The notes below the pieces were generated by a model. It made no database searches. It was not told the DNA's origin and saw nothing but the letters and a program-made list of their open reading frames with translations. Shown here piece by piece: positions 17,289 to 25,050 of a stretch of 64,000 nt of DNA. The DNA is from Actinoplanes sp. N902-109. GTDB lineage: Bacteria; Actinomycetota; Actinomycetes; Mycobacteriales; Micromonosporaceae. The position numbers were made by a program, and so were the translations under genes. The first letter of the stretch is position 1. Every line of letters begins with the position of its first letter. Location of the stretch: assembly GCF_000389965.1 (NCBI RefSeq), contig NC_021191.1, forward strand, positions 6,325,501 to 6,389,500, read 5' to 3'.

Positions 17289-17861
17289 ATGGCCCGCTGG
17301 CAACCGGACGCGCACGCACGGCTGGAGGAAGCCGCCCTCGAGTTGTTCGCCGAGCGCGGGTACGAGGCGGTGTCGGCCGCCGAGATCGCCGTGCGCGCCG
17401 GACTGACCAAGGCGACGTTCTTCCGCCACTTCCCCGACAAGCCCGAGGTGCTGTTCTGGGGCCAGGACCTGCTCGCCACCACCTTCCGGCAGGCCATCGC
17501 GGACGGCGCGCCGGACGCTTCGCCGCTCGAGCTCGTCCGTGCCGCGGTCCTGGCCGTCGGCCCGATCTTCGACGCCGACCGGCACCGCCATGCCGCGACC
17601 CGGCAACGCCTGATCACCTCCTCGCCGGCCCTGCACGAACGCGCCGTCCTCAAGCGCGCCGTGCTCGCCCAGACGATGACCGAAGCGCTGCAGGCCCGGG
17701 GCGTCGCCGCCGGGGCAGCCGAGCTGGCCGGCCTGGCCGGCACCGCGGCGTTCGGCGCGGCATACGTCCGCTGGGCTGCCGGCCCGACCTACCGCGCGTT
17801 CACCACCGTCGCGCGCCGCGAACTCGACCGGATCGTCGACGCCGCAGCCAGCCTGAGCTAG
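17289..17861 (+). CDS. TetR-family transcriptional regulator
   Basis: A 190-residue regulator. The N-terminal HTH is clear: RLEEAALELFAERGYEAVSA followed by EIAVRAGLTKATFFRHFPDK (about residues 10-50). The frame is open upstream, but MARWQPDAHARLEEAALELF at the ATG 17289 is the natural start, and the same opening (MARW.P...RL.EAALELF) is found in the TetR gene at 39555-40121, so the two are probably paralogues. The C-terminal domain has no assigned ligand. Likely target: the divergent cupin/AhpD-like unit. Confidence 0.88.
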   Translation: MARWQPDAHARLEEAALELFAERGYEAVSAAEIAVRAGLTKATFFRHFPDKPEVLFWGQDLLATTFRQAIADGAPDASPLELVRAAVLAVGPIFDADRHRHAATRQRLITSSPALHERAVLKRAVLAQTMTEALQARGVAAGAAELAGLAGTAAFGAAYVRWAAGPTYRAFTTVARRELDRIVDAAASLS

Positions 17862-17961
17862 CACGGGGGCCGCAGTCGCGGTCCGCTGTGGACCAGGCCG
17901 ACCCGGAGTCGCCCGCTTCGAGGAATGGACCGAAGCGGATTATCCGTGACAGACTCATCGG

Positions 17962-18366
17962 GTGACAGTCTTTGACGAAAGCACCCGGGCGCTTCTCGAC
18001 GGACCCAACTTCGCCGTCGTGGCCACGCTGACCGCCGGCGGCGCCCCGCACACGTCCACCGTCTGGTATCTGCGCGACGGCGACGCGGTCCTGATCTCCA
18101 TCACCGCCGACAAGCTCAAGGCGCGCAACCTAGCCCGCGATCCGCGGATCAGCCTCACGGTGTCCGACCGGGCAAACCCCTACCACTCCGTCGACATCCG
18201 CGGTTCCGCGGAACTGGTCACCGACCCGGCGAAGGCACTGCCGGCCCGGCTGGCCGAGCGCTACCTCGGCAGCGCCGACGCCAATCCCCCGGAGCCGGCC
18301 GAGATCGAGCGGTTGATCGTCCGGGTGACCCCGGCCAAGGTCACCGAGTTCAAGGTCTCCGCGTGA
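17962..18366 (+). CDS. PPOX-class (pyridoxamine phosphate oxidase-like) F420/flavin-dependent protein
   Basis: A 134-residue split-barrel protein. The pattern LLDGPNFAVVATLTAGGAPH then TSTVWYLRDGDAVLISI and KLKARNLARDPRISLTV is typical of the short actinobacterial PPOX family whose members use F420 or heme/flavin cofactors. The Lys/Arg-rich segment KARNLARDPR contributes to the cofactor phosphate site. The GTG at 17962 is the only sensible start. It stands alone between unrelated genes, so the substrate is open. Confidence 0.85.
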   Translation: MTVFDESTRALLDGPNFAVVATLTAGGAPHTSTVWYLRDGDAVLISITADKLKARNLARDPRISLTVSDRANPYHSVDIRGSAELVTDPAKALPARLAERYLGSADANPPEPAEIERLIVRVTPAKVTEFKVSA

Positions 18367-18561
18367 CCTTTTCGCAGCCCGTGCCGCGCGCCGGCCGGAA
18401 CGGCCGCCGTCAGCGGCATGGACGGCGTCGGTGCGACCGCGCTATCTCCAGAGCTTGACGGCGGCGACGACCAGCGTCACCCCGGCTACGCCGTCCTAGG
18501 ATCCTGGTCCGAATGGGTCGGGCCCTTGCCGGTCCGAACTCTCCGGCAGAGCCGGGCGGCG

Positions 18562-18912
18562 TCAGGCCGCGCTGCCGAGGCGGCCTCGGGTGGCGGCGGG
18601 CGTGGTGCCGTACATGGGATGCGGGTGGACCCGGTCGAAGGCCGCCAGCCAGCGGATCTGCTCGGGCGGGGGCACGCCGCAGCCGCGCAGGAAGCGGACC
18701 AGCGACTCGCGGCGGGGGACGCCGGTGTTGCCGAGCAGGTTGTAGACGGTGGCGCGGGAAATGGGTGTGCCGGTGTCGCGGCTGCGCCGTACGACGCTGT
18801 CGACGGAGCGGCGCCGGGCCCGCAGCAGCGCTCCGAGGCGTTCGGCCAGTTGCGCCGCGGTGGTCGCACCGGTGGGGTCCGGCGGTACCGCCGTGGTCAT
18901 GTCGCCGTTCAT
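18562..18912 (-). CDS. Small helix-turn-helix protein
   Basis: About 116 residues if the ATG at 18912 is used (an alternative ATG lies at 18900). The stretch TAAQLAERLGALLRARRRSV followed by SRATVYNLLGNTGVPRRESL reads as an HTH of the XRE-like kind, with the tail of conserved PPPEQIRWLAAFDRVHPHPM resembling small actinobacterial regulators next to XRE-type genes. It precedes a second HTH gene on the same strand in map order, but the two are separated by about 110 bases. Target unknown. Confidence 0.6.
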   Translation of the reverse strand: MNGDMTTAVPPDPTGATTAAQLAERLGALLRARRRSVDSVVRRSRDTGTPISRATVYNLLGNTGVPRRESLVRFLRGCGVPPPEQIRWLAAFDRVHPHPMYGTTPAATRGRLGSAA

Positions 18913-19020
18913 CGTCCTCGCCCTCGTCGTCAGCCCGTGGCCAGATGCAGCATCCAGCTTTGGGATCGGCGGGGCGTCGAACAAGCACGCACCTGCGTGC
19001 CAGTCGCGCTCAACGGACTG

Positions 19021-19293
19021 TCACGACGCCACTTTCGTACGGATGCCGTGGCCGGCGTTGATCTCGGCCCACACCTCGTCGAGGGAGAGCCCGAGGACGT
19101 CCGCGATCGCCGCGATGGTGGAGAACGCGGGGGTGGCCACCCGGCCCGACTCGATCTTGCGCAGGGTCTCGGGCGAGACGCGGGCGTCGAGGGCGGTCTC
19201 GAGCATGGACCGTTGCCCGCGGGCGCGGCGTAACAGGGCGCCGAGGCGCTGCCCGCGCTCGACCTCTTCCGGGGTGAGCGGCAACCTGACCAT
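19021..19293 (-). CDS. XRE-family HTH regulator
   Basis: A 90-residue protein that consists almost only of an HTH_3/XRE domain: RLGALLRRARGQRSMLETAL with the recognition part RVSPETLRKIESGRVATPA (about residues 38-56) and the closing helix TIAAIADVLGLSLDEVWAEI. It is divergent from the methionine aminopeptidase gene over 78 bases that contain paired CCGGGATA repeats, so it may regulate itself and that gene. Confidence 0.85.
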   Translation of the reverse strand: MVRLPLTPEEVERGQRLGALLRRARGQRSMLETALDARVSPETLRKIESGRVATPAFSTIAAIADVLGLSLDEVWAEINAGHGIRTKVAS

Positions 19294-19308
19294 GACCCGA
19301 TTCTAGTA

Positions 19309-19330
19309 CCGGGATAATATGGCCGGGATA
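19309..19330. promoter_or_regulatory. Direct repeats and -10 between XRE and map genes
   Basis: Two direct repeats CCGGGATA (19309-19316 and 19323-19330) are spaced 14 bases start to start. TAATAT (19315-19320) overlaps the first and is a good -10 hexamer for the plus-strand aminopeptidase gene. The arrangement suggests control by the adjacent XRE protein. Confidence 0.45.
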
Positions 19331-19371
19331 GTTATTGGACCACGTACCGGCAGCCGCGAGGAAGACGTCCC

Positions 19372-20142
19372 ATGATCGAGATCTTCGAACCCGCCGACCT
19401 TCCCCGCGCCCGGGAGACCGGCGCGCTGGTCGCCGGCATCCTGCAGTCGCTCAAGAGCCGCATCGTGCCCGGCACCAACCTGCTGGACGTCGACCGGTGG
19501 GCCAAGGCCATGATCGACGAGGCCGGCGCACAGTCCTGCTACGTCGACTACGCACCCTCCTTCGGGCGCGGACCGTTCGGCCATTACATCTGTACGTCGG
19601 TCAACGACGCCGTGCTGCACGGCCTGCCCCACGACTACCAGCTGGCCGACGGCGACCTGCTCTCCCTCGACCTTGCCGTGTCGCTGGGCGGCATCGTGAC
19701 CGACTCGGCCATCAGCTTCGTCGTGGGCGGCGCCGAAACCCCGGAGAGCCTCGCCCTGATCGACGCCACCCAGCGGGCGTTGCAGGCCGGGATCGCCGCC
19801 GCCGTGCCCGGTGCCCGCATCGGCGACCTGTCGTACGCCATCGGCTCGGTGCTCACCGCGGCGGGCTACCCGGTGAACACCGAGTTCGGCGGTCACGGCG
19901 TCGGGTCGACCATGCACCAGGACCCGCACATCGCCAACACCGGCAAGCCCGGCCGCGGCTACAAGCTCCGCCCCGGCCTGCTGCTCGCCCTCGAGCCCTG
20001 GATCATGGCCGACACCGACAAACTCGTCACGGACAAGGACGGCTGGACCCTGCGCAGCGCCACCGGCTGCCGCACCGCCCACAGCGAGCACACCATCTTC
20101 ATCACCACCTCCGGCGCCGAGATCCTCACCCTCCCCGCGTGA
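19372..20142 (+). CDS. map: Methionine aminopeptidase, type I
   Basis: A 256-residue metalloprotease that removes the initiator methionine from nascent proteins. The five metal ligands are placed as expected: Asp in LLSLDLAVSLGG (about residue 100), Asp in GIVTDSAISF (about residue 111), His in FGGHGVGSTMHQDPH (about residue 174), Glu in LLALEPWIM (about residue 207) and Glu in AHSEHTIFIT (about residue 238). Length is that of bacterial type I enzymes. It is monocistronic and is probably an additional copy to the housekeeping gene usually near the ribosomal operon, but that cannot be checked here. Confidence 0.92.
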   Translation: MIEIFEPADLPRARETGALVAGILQSLKSRIVPGTNLLDVDRWAKAMIDEAGAQSCYVDYAPSFGRGPFGHYICTSVNDAVLHGLPHDYQLADGDLLSLDLAVSLGGIVTDSAISFVVGGAETPESLALIDATQRALQAGIAAAVPGARIGDLSYAIGSVLTAAGYPVNTEFGGHGVGSTMHQDPHIANTGKPGRGYKLRPGLLLALEPWIMADTDKLVTDKDGWTLRSATGCRTAHSEHTIFITTSGAEILTLPA

Positions 20143-20288
20143 GACTGCCGCGGATCGAGGTCTGCGTCGCCCGCCGGGCCGGGCGGTGTCCGAGCAGGCT
20201 GCCCGGGCGGCGATGACGAGGCGGTGGCCGGGCCGCCGGGGGCGGCGACCGCGGGCAGGGTGCGTACGACGCGGTCCGCGCGGGCAGG

Positions 20289-20435
20289 TCAGCCGGGCAG
20301 GGCGCTGAGTTCGCCGCCGTGGGCCGGGACGACGGTGCCGTTGAGGTAGGTGCTGTGCTCGCCGACGAGGAAGAGGACGATGTCGGCGATCTCCTGGGGT
20401 TCACCGATCCGGCCGCGGGCGTTGAGCGGGCCGAG
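20289..20435 (-). pseudogene. 3' remnant of a short-chain dehydrogenase/reductase gene
   Basis: Only the C-terminal part of an SDR remains. The minus strand reads GRIGEPQEIADIVLFLVGEH then STYLNGTVVPAHGGELSALP and a TGA at 20289, which is the classic SDR ending (R.GEP.EIA..v.FL....s...nG.v...dGG). The NAD-binding glycine motif and the YxxxK active site are gone. Upstream the frame runs into the coding sequence of a TetR gene lying on the other strand. The right boundary (about 20425-20445) is approximate. Confidence 0.75.
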
Positions 20436-20936
20436 GACGTCCGCGAGGCGGCGCGGGTCAGCGGGTCGCAGATCTACCACTACTTCGACAGCAAGCAGGC
20501 GCTCATCCGGGCGGTCATCACCAGACAGGCCGACGCCGAACCCGTACCGGGGAAACCGATGATGGGCGCCCTCGACAGCTTCGACGCGCTGCGCGCCTGG
20601 GCCGACGCCGCGGTGGAACGGCAGGAGGAGGTCGCGGACGGCAGCGAGTGCACCCTGACCTCGCTGGCGGCCGAGCTCAGCGGCACGGACGAGGACTCCC
20701 GCGCGGACCTCAGCCACGGCTTCCTGCGCTGGCAGGGCCTGCTGCACGACAGCTTGCGCGCGATGCAGCAGCGCGGTGACCTGAGTGCCGGCGCTGATCT
20801 CGACGAGCTCGCGCTGGGTCTGCTCGCCGCGCTGCAGGGCGGCAAGGTGCTCAGCCGGACGATGGGCAGCACGAAGCCGCTGCGGGCCGCGCTCAACGCC
20901 GCCCTGTCGTACGTACGGACCTACGTCACCGCTTGA
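20436..20936 (+). pseudogene. 5'-truncated TetR-family regulator
   Basis: The plus strand from about 20436 encodes a TetR protein lacking its start: the first recognisable part is the end of the HTH, REAARVSGSQIYHYFDSKQA, then a complete C-terminal domain ending SYVRTYVTA at 20936. The frame stays open to a possible ATG at 20319, but that upstream part is just the antisense of the SDR remnant. A normal TetR has about 25 more residues before this point, including helices 1 and 2. Without them it should not bind DNA. A divergent SDR/TetR pair has evidently lost its shared centre. Confidence 0.75.
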
Positions 20937-21001
20937 GGGATGCAACCCTTCGGACCGCGGCCCCCGACAGAGGGGTGAAGGCGGCCGTCGAAGGGAGCGG
21001 G

Positions 21002-21529
21002 ATGCGGCCCGAACAGGAACGGGAATACATCGAGTACGTGCGGGGGCGGCTGACCAAGCTGCACCGCACCGCGTACTTGCTCTGCGGCGACGCCCACCGG
21101 GCCGACGACATCGTCCAGGCCACGCTGACCTCGCTGTACAAGCATTGGAAGCGGGTGACCGCGGCGGACAACGTCGACGGGTACGTGCACAGCATCCTCG
21201 TGCGCCGCTACCTCGACGAGCGCCGGCTGCGGTGGTCGCGGGTGCTGCTCGGCGAGGTCCCGGTGCACGCGGCCACGGTCGCCGCCGCGGATCACGGCAT
21301 CGCCGAACGCGACGCGCTGATCACGGCGCTGCGGGCCCTGCCCAAGGGCCAGCGGGCCGTGGTGGTGCTGCGCTACTTCGACGACTTGAGCGTCGAAGCC
21401 ACCGCGGAGGCGCTGAAGTGCTCGGTCGGCAACGTCAAAAGCCAGTGTGCGCGGGGGCTGGCGGCCCTGCGCGCGGCGCTCGGCCCGGAACGCCAGGTCA
21501 GTTCGGCACAGGGAATGAGGAACCAGTGA
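21002..21529 (+). CDS. RNA polymerase sigma factor, SigE-family ECF type
   Basis: A 175-residue sigma-70 factor with region 2 (AYLLCGDAHRADDIVQATLT, about residues 24-43) and region 4 (LPKGQRAVVVLRYFDDLSVE then LKCSVGNVKSQCARGLAALR). Length and sequence match the actinobacterial SigE subfamily that is normally followed by a membrane protein. The ATG at 21002 is preceded by GAAGGGAG. Upstream, TGCAACCC (20940-20947) resembles an ECF -35, so autoregulation is possible. The stop overlaps the next gene (TGATG), indicating translational coupling with its probable anti-sigma partner. Confidence 0.9.
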   Translation: MRPEQEREYIEYVRGRLTKLHRTAYLLCGDAHRADDIVQATLTSLYKHWKRVTAADNVDGYVHSILVRRYLDERRLRWSRVLLGEVPVHAATVAAADHGIAERDALITALRALPKGQRAVVVLRYFDDLSVEATAEALKCSVGNVKSQCARGLAALRAALGPERQVSSAQGMRNQ

Positions 21530-22746
21530 TGATGGGCGAGCAGGACGTACGCGAACGACTCCAGGCGGTCGAGGTGCCGGCCACGAGCCTGCGGGTGGAG
21601 ACGGTGGTCGCGGGTGGTCGCAAGCAGGCCCGGCGCAGCCGGATGCTGCAGGCCGGCTGTGGCGCGGCCCTGGCCACCGGGCTGCTGGCCGGCGTCCCGG
21701 CGGTGCTGATGCACCCCGGCGACCAACCGCCGGCGCAGGCCGCGGCGGCCCCGGCAGCGTCCCCCGGCGGGTCGGCGGGGCCCCGGCAGGCGACACCGAA
21801 CCCGGACCTGCCGACCCTGCGGTGCGCCGCCACCAGTCTGCCGATCCCGAGCGGGATGACCTCGGTCCAGCCCGCCGACGTGGACCCGACCGGCAGGTAC
21901 GTGCTCGGCAACAACAGCCGGTCCAGCGACAAGCTGACGCCCGAGGGCAAGGTGGCGGGCGTCGCGTCGGCCCAGGTGGTCCTGTGGACCAACGGCCGGC
22001 CGCAGGCGCTGCCCAAGGTGCGCGACTGGACCGCCGGCGACGCCGTCAACGCCGGCGGCACGGTGGCCGCGATCGCCGGCGCCAAGGACAAGCCGGGCGA
22101 CGCGGTGGTGCGGTACACCGCGGGGGTGCCGGAGCAGCTGACTCCCCCGGCCGGCGCGTGGACGTTCAGCCTGGCCAGCATCAACGCCGGCGGCGACATC
22201 CTGGTCAACGCCTCGCGGCAGGGTGGCGACGACCGCACCGACGCCGTCCTGCTCTGGAAGGCCGGATCGGCAACCGCGGTCAAGATCCCCCTGCCCCGGT
22301 ACGCCCGGGGCACCAGCCTCCTGGACGACGGCACGATCGTGGGCGACCTGGCGACCGGCAACAACGGCACCATCACCTCGTACACCTGGAACCAGCAGGG
22401 CAAGGGGCAGGCGCTGAAGGCGCCGGCCGGCCAGGACGGCTCGGTCAGCAACGCGCACGGCGACTGGGCCACCGGCAACCTCTGGCCCTCCGGGGAGGTC
22501 GCCCGGTGGAACCTGCGCACCGGTGAGGTCACCCAGCTGCCGGTCGGCTCCCCCGCCCAGAGCATCAACGCCAAGGGCTGGATCGCCTCGGACGGCACGG
22601 TGCTGCGCAACGACACCAACGTCGATCTCGGCCTGCTGCCCGACGGCACCCGCGGCGACCCGCTGTACCTCTCCGACAGCGGCCTGGTGGTGGGTCTCCC
22701 GTTCACCGGCGCCTCCGGTGTGATCACCTGGCAGTGCAACGGCTGA
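21529..22746 (+). CDS. Membrane-anchored protein coupled to the sigma factor, probable anti-sigma partner
   Basis: A 405-residue protein with a short cytoplasmic N-terminus (about 40 residues, including RERLQAVEVPATSLRVETV), one membrane helix (AGCGAALATGLLAGVPAVLM, about residues 43-62), a Pro/Ala-rich linker and an extracytoplasmic domain of repeated strands (VLWTNGRPQALPK, AVVRYTAGVPEQL, VLLWKAGSATAVK, VARWNLRTGEVTQLP) that looks like a beta-propeller. A GTG three bases earlier is an alternative start. The layout fits a sigma-factor regulator with an outside sensor, but no canonical zinc anti-sigma motif is present. Confidence 0.75.
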   Translation: MMGEQDVRERLQAVEVPATSLRVETVVAGGRKQARRSRMLQAGCGAALATGLLAGVPAVLMHPGDQPPAQAAAAPAASPGGSAGPRQATPNPDLPTLRCAATSLPIPSGMTSVQPADVDPTGRYVLGNNSRSSDKLTPEGKVAGVASAQVVLWTNGRPQALPKVRDWTAGDAVNAGGTVAAIAGAKDKPGDAVVRYTAGVPEQLTPPAGAWTFSLASINAGGDILVNASRQGGDDRTDAVLLWKAGSATAVKIPLPRYARGTSLLDDGTIVGDLATGNNGTITSYTWNQQGKGQALKAPAGQDGSVSNAHGDWATGNLWPSGEVARWNLRTGEVTQLPVGSPAQSINAKGWIASDGTVLRNDTNVDLGLLPDGTRGDPLYLSDSGLVVGLPFTGASGVITWQCNG

Positions 22747-22759
22747 CCCCGCCGTGACC

Positions 22760-22801
22760 GCTGAGCCGGGTGCCGCCGATCCGCGCGGCGCCCGGCTCAG
22801 C
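22760..22801 (+). terminator. Strong hairpin terminator after sigma-factor operon
   Basis: A 17-base-pair stem (22760-22776 with 22785-22801, one G-U pair, core GCTGAGCCGGG/CCCGGCTCAGC) closes an eight-base loop 13 bases after the stop codon. No U-tract follows, as usual in high-GC actinobacteria. Confidence 0.8.
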
Positions 22802-22911
22802 CATGCCGCACCCATCCGTGACGACCTCGGGAATTGACGGTCGCGCAGGGGTTCGTTGACGGGGTTGCGGGACTCTGCCCGATGACGGCAGCACTGTCGA
22901 CAGGGGGAGTC

Positions 22912-23337
22912 ATGAGAAAGGTTGTTCAGGGGGCTGCGATCGTGGTCGCGGCTCTGCTCGCGGGGGTCGCCGGGGTGGCCGGTCCGGCGCAGGCCGGGGT
23001 GGGCAAACCGCCCGGGCCGCGACCGCCGGCCTCGGCATCGGCGGCGGAGCTGACCGCCAAGGCCATCGGCGACTGCCCGCGTGAGTATGCGTGTCTCTGG
23101 TACTGGACGTACTACGAGGGCACGCGGTGGCAGGGCAAGAACTGGAACCCGTACCTCCCGGGCACGATCAAGAATTTGTCCGAGTCGTCGTTCAACAACG
23201 GCGTGAACTGCACCGTGCACTGGTACGACGGCGAGTGGTACGGCTCGTACCTGTTCAGCCAGGCCCGTGGGGTTGGCTATCCGAACCTCTACGACCTGGG
23301 CTACGCCAACCGCATCGAGTCGATGAACTGGTGCTGA
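22912..23337 (+). CDS. Secreted peptidase inhibitor I36-like protein
   Basis: A 141-residue exported protein. The signal peptide MRKVVQGAAIVVAALLAGVA ends at an AQA site (about residue 28), followed by a Pro-rich spacer. The mature part has the pattern DCPREYACLWYWTYYEGTRW and NLSESSFNNGVNCTVHWYDG, close to the small beta/gamma-crystallin-like I36 inhibitors of Streptomyces metalloproteases, with paired cysteines. A GGGGGAG ribosome-binding site precedes the ATG. It stands alone between two hairpin terminators. The target protease is unknown. Confidence 0.75.
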   Translation: MRKVVQGAAIVVAALLAGVAGVAGPAQAGVGKPPGPRPPASASAAELTAKAIGDCPREYACLWYWTYYEGTRWQGKNWNPYLPGTIKNLSESSFNNGVNCTVHWYDGEWYGSYLFSQARGVGYPNLYDLGYANRIESMNWC

Positions 23338-23343
23338 CCAGGA

Positions 23344-23375
23344 CCCGGCGGCCGCTGCCCAGCGCGGCCGCCGGG
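23344..23375 (+). terminator. Hairpin terminator after I36-like gene
   Basis: A perfect 12-base-pair stem CCCGGCGGCCGC (23344-23355) / GCGGCCGCCGGG (23364-23375) with an eight-base loop lies just after the stop codon of the inhibitor-like gene. Confidence 0.75.
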
Positions 23376-23401
23376 GCACCCCGACCGGATGGACAGTTCT
23401 C

Positions 23402-24262
23402 ATGCGGACATTTCTCGTCGCCTGCCTGGTGCTCGGCTCGCTCGCCGCGTGCGGCCGGGCAACCGGGCCCACCACCGTCGACCCGGCGACCGTCGACATG
23501 ATCACCCACTCGGGCCCCTTCCTCGACCGGTATCACCAGGTCGACGTCGCGTTCGTGGCGGCGACGCGGCAGTGCATGCGCGCCGCGGGACACGACTGGC
23601 AGGGCGCCCCGGACGCGGTCAACCCCGAGGCCAAGGAGGGTGGCGGGGTGAGCCTGGACCAGATCCGTACCCGTGGTTACGGCCTCTCCGACGACAGACC
23701 GCCGCAGGATCCGGGCACGGCCACCGAGGCGCTTGCCGTGGCGCTGCTGGGCGAGCGTACCGATCTCGCCGAACTGGTGTCCCCGCGCGGCGGCGTCTAT
23801 CTGTACCCGCGGCACGGCTGCGCGGCGCGGACCTACACCGCCCTGTACGGCGATCTCGAGACCTGGGCCCGGGTCACCAACCTGCCCCAGGAGATCAACA
23901 TCCGGCTGGGCAGGCAGGCCGAGGCCGATCCCCGCTATGCGGCCAAGCTCCGGCAATGGCGGGAGTGCATGACTGCCAAGGGATACTCGTACGCCTCACC
24001 CGACGCGATCGTGCAGAGCCTGCGCCGGGCGTACGAGCAGGACCGGCGGCCGTTGCCGGAGCGGCGCGCCGCCGAGATCCGGATCGCGCTCGACGACGTC
24101 TCCTGCAACAAGGGGGTACGGCTGACCGCCACCGCCCTGCAGCTGCGCCGGTCCTACGCCCAGCGGATCAGCCCGGCCGAACGCACCGAGATGAACCGGC
24201 TCGCCGGGCAGTTCGCGGTTGCGCTCAAGCGCAGCGAAACGCCGGTCGGCACCTCCGGTTGA
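23402..24262 (+). CDS. Secreted lipoprotein of unknown function
   Basis: A 286-residue protein with signal peptide MRTFLVACLVLGSLAAC; the lipobox SLAAC places the anchored Cys at about residue 17. The mature part is mostly helical, contains four scattered cysteines that could form disulfides (QCMRAAGHDW, HGCAARTY, RECMTAKGYSY, DVSCNKGVRL), and repeats a 'Cys-Met-x-x-x-Gly-x-x-Tyr/Trp' theme seen in actinobacterial secreted proteins of unknown role. No enzyme motif is recognised. It is followed after 25 bases by a SARP-like gene. Confidence 0.8.
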   Translation: MRTFLVACLVLGSLAACGRATGPTTVDPATVDMITHSGPFLDRYHQVDVAFVAATRQCMRAAGHDWQGAPDAVNPEAKEGGGVSLDQIRTRGYGLSDDRPPQDPGTATEALAVALLGERTDLAELVSPRGGVYLYPRHGCAARTYTALYGDLETWARVTNLPQEINIRLGRQAEADPRYAAKLRQWRECMTAKGYSYASPDAIVQSLRRAYEQDRRPLPERRAAEIRIALDDVSCNKGVRLTATALQLRRSYAQRISPAERTEMNRLAGQFAVALKRSETPVGTSG

Positions 24263-24287
24263 CGACGGTCGATGGCACCGTCGAGGC

Positions 24288-25016
24288 ATGCTGACACTTC
24301 GCATGCTGGGGCCGGTGCAGGTGCTGTCGGCCCGGGGTGCTGTCGACCCCGGGCCGGCCCGGCAGCGCTGCGTGCTCGCCGCGCTGGCCGTGGACGCGGG
24401 CCGCCCGGTGCCGGTCCCGGCGCTGATCGACCGGGTGTGGGACGACCGGCCGCCGCAGCGCGCCCGGCACACGTTGCAGGTGCACCTGTCGCGGCTGCGG
24501 ACCGTGCTGGCCGCCGCCGACCCGGCCGCCCGGATCGTGCGCCGCTGCGGTGGCTACACCCTGGATCTCGCCGCCGGGCACAGCGACATGGGCACCGTGC
24601 AGGCGCTCGTGCGGCAGGCCCGGCACCCCGGCACCGGCCTCGCCGAGCAGGGCGCCACCCTGGACCGTGCGTTGCAGCTGTGGCAGGGCACCCCGCTGGC
24701 CGGGCTGCCGGGACAGTGGGTGGAGCAGGTCCGCCAGCACTGGCTGCACCTCCGCCTCGACCTGCTCATCCGCTGGGCCGCCGCGCACCTGGCCACCGGC
24801 CGCGTCGATGCGGTGCTCGCCGGGTCGTCCGCCGCGCTCATCGACTTCCCGCTGGCCGAACCGCTGTGGGCGGTCCGGATGCGCGCGCTGGTGGCCGCGC
24901 AGCGCCGGGCCGAGGCCCTCGCCCTGTACGAGTCGGCGCGCCGCCGGCTGGCCACCGAGCTGGGCGTGGACCCGGGCCCGGAACTGGCCGCCCTGCATCA
25001 CGCCCTGCTGACCTAA
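24288..25016 (+). CDS. Short SARP-type (AfsR/DnrI) transcriptional regulator
   Basis: A 242-residue protein with an OmpR-like winged helix at the N-terminus (MLTLRMLGPVQVLSARGAVD then RQRCVLAALAVDAGRPVPVP, about residues 25-44) and the bacterial transcriptional activation (BTAD) helices after it, ending in the typical RRLATELGVDPGPELAALHH. It lacks the ATPase domain of AfsR and matches the small pathway-specific SARPs that activate antibiotic clusters by binding heptameric direct repeats near promoters. No biosynthetic cluster lies immediately next to it; the NRPS cluster is about 25 kb away. Confidence 0.88.
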   Translation: MLTLRMLGPVQVLSARGAVDPGPARQRCVLAALAVDAGRPVPVPALIDRVWDDRPPQRARHTLQVHLSRLRTVLAAADPAARIVRRCGGYTLDLAAGHSDMGTVQALVRQARHPGTGLAEQGATLDRALQLWQGTPLAGLPGQWVEQVRQHWLHLRLDLLIRWAAAHLATGRVDAVLAGSSAALIDFPLAEPLWAVRMRALVAAQRRAEALALYESARRRLATELGVDPGPELAALHHALLT

Positions 25017-25050
25017 AGACATTGATGAGTGACGATGTTATCGTTCACGC

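Noticed and set aside
18442..18498. A short minus-strand segment reading like the end of a membrane protein (GVAGVTLVVAAVKLWR)
   Set aside because: It is only 17 codons between two stops, with no start and no recognisable parent, so chance is likely.
20143..20288. Possible mobile element next to the SDR/TetR scar
   Set aside because: No terminal inverted repeats, target duplication or transposase frame could be found; a simple deletion explains the locus.
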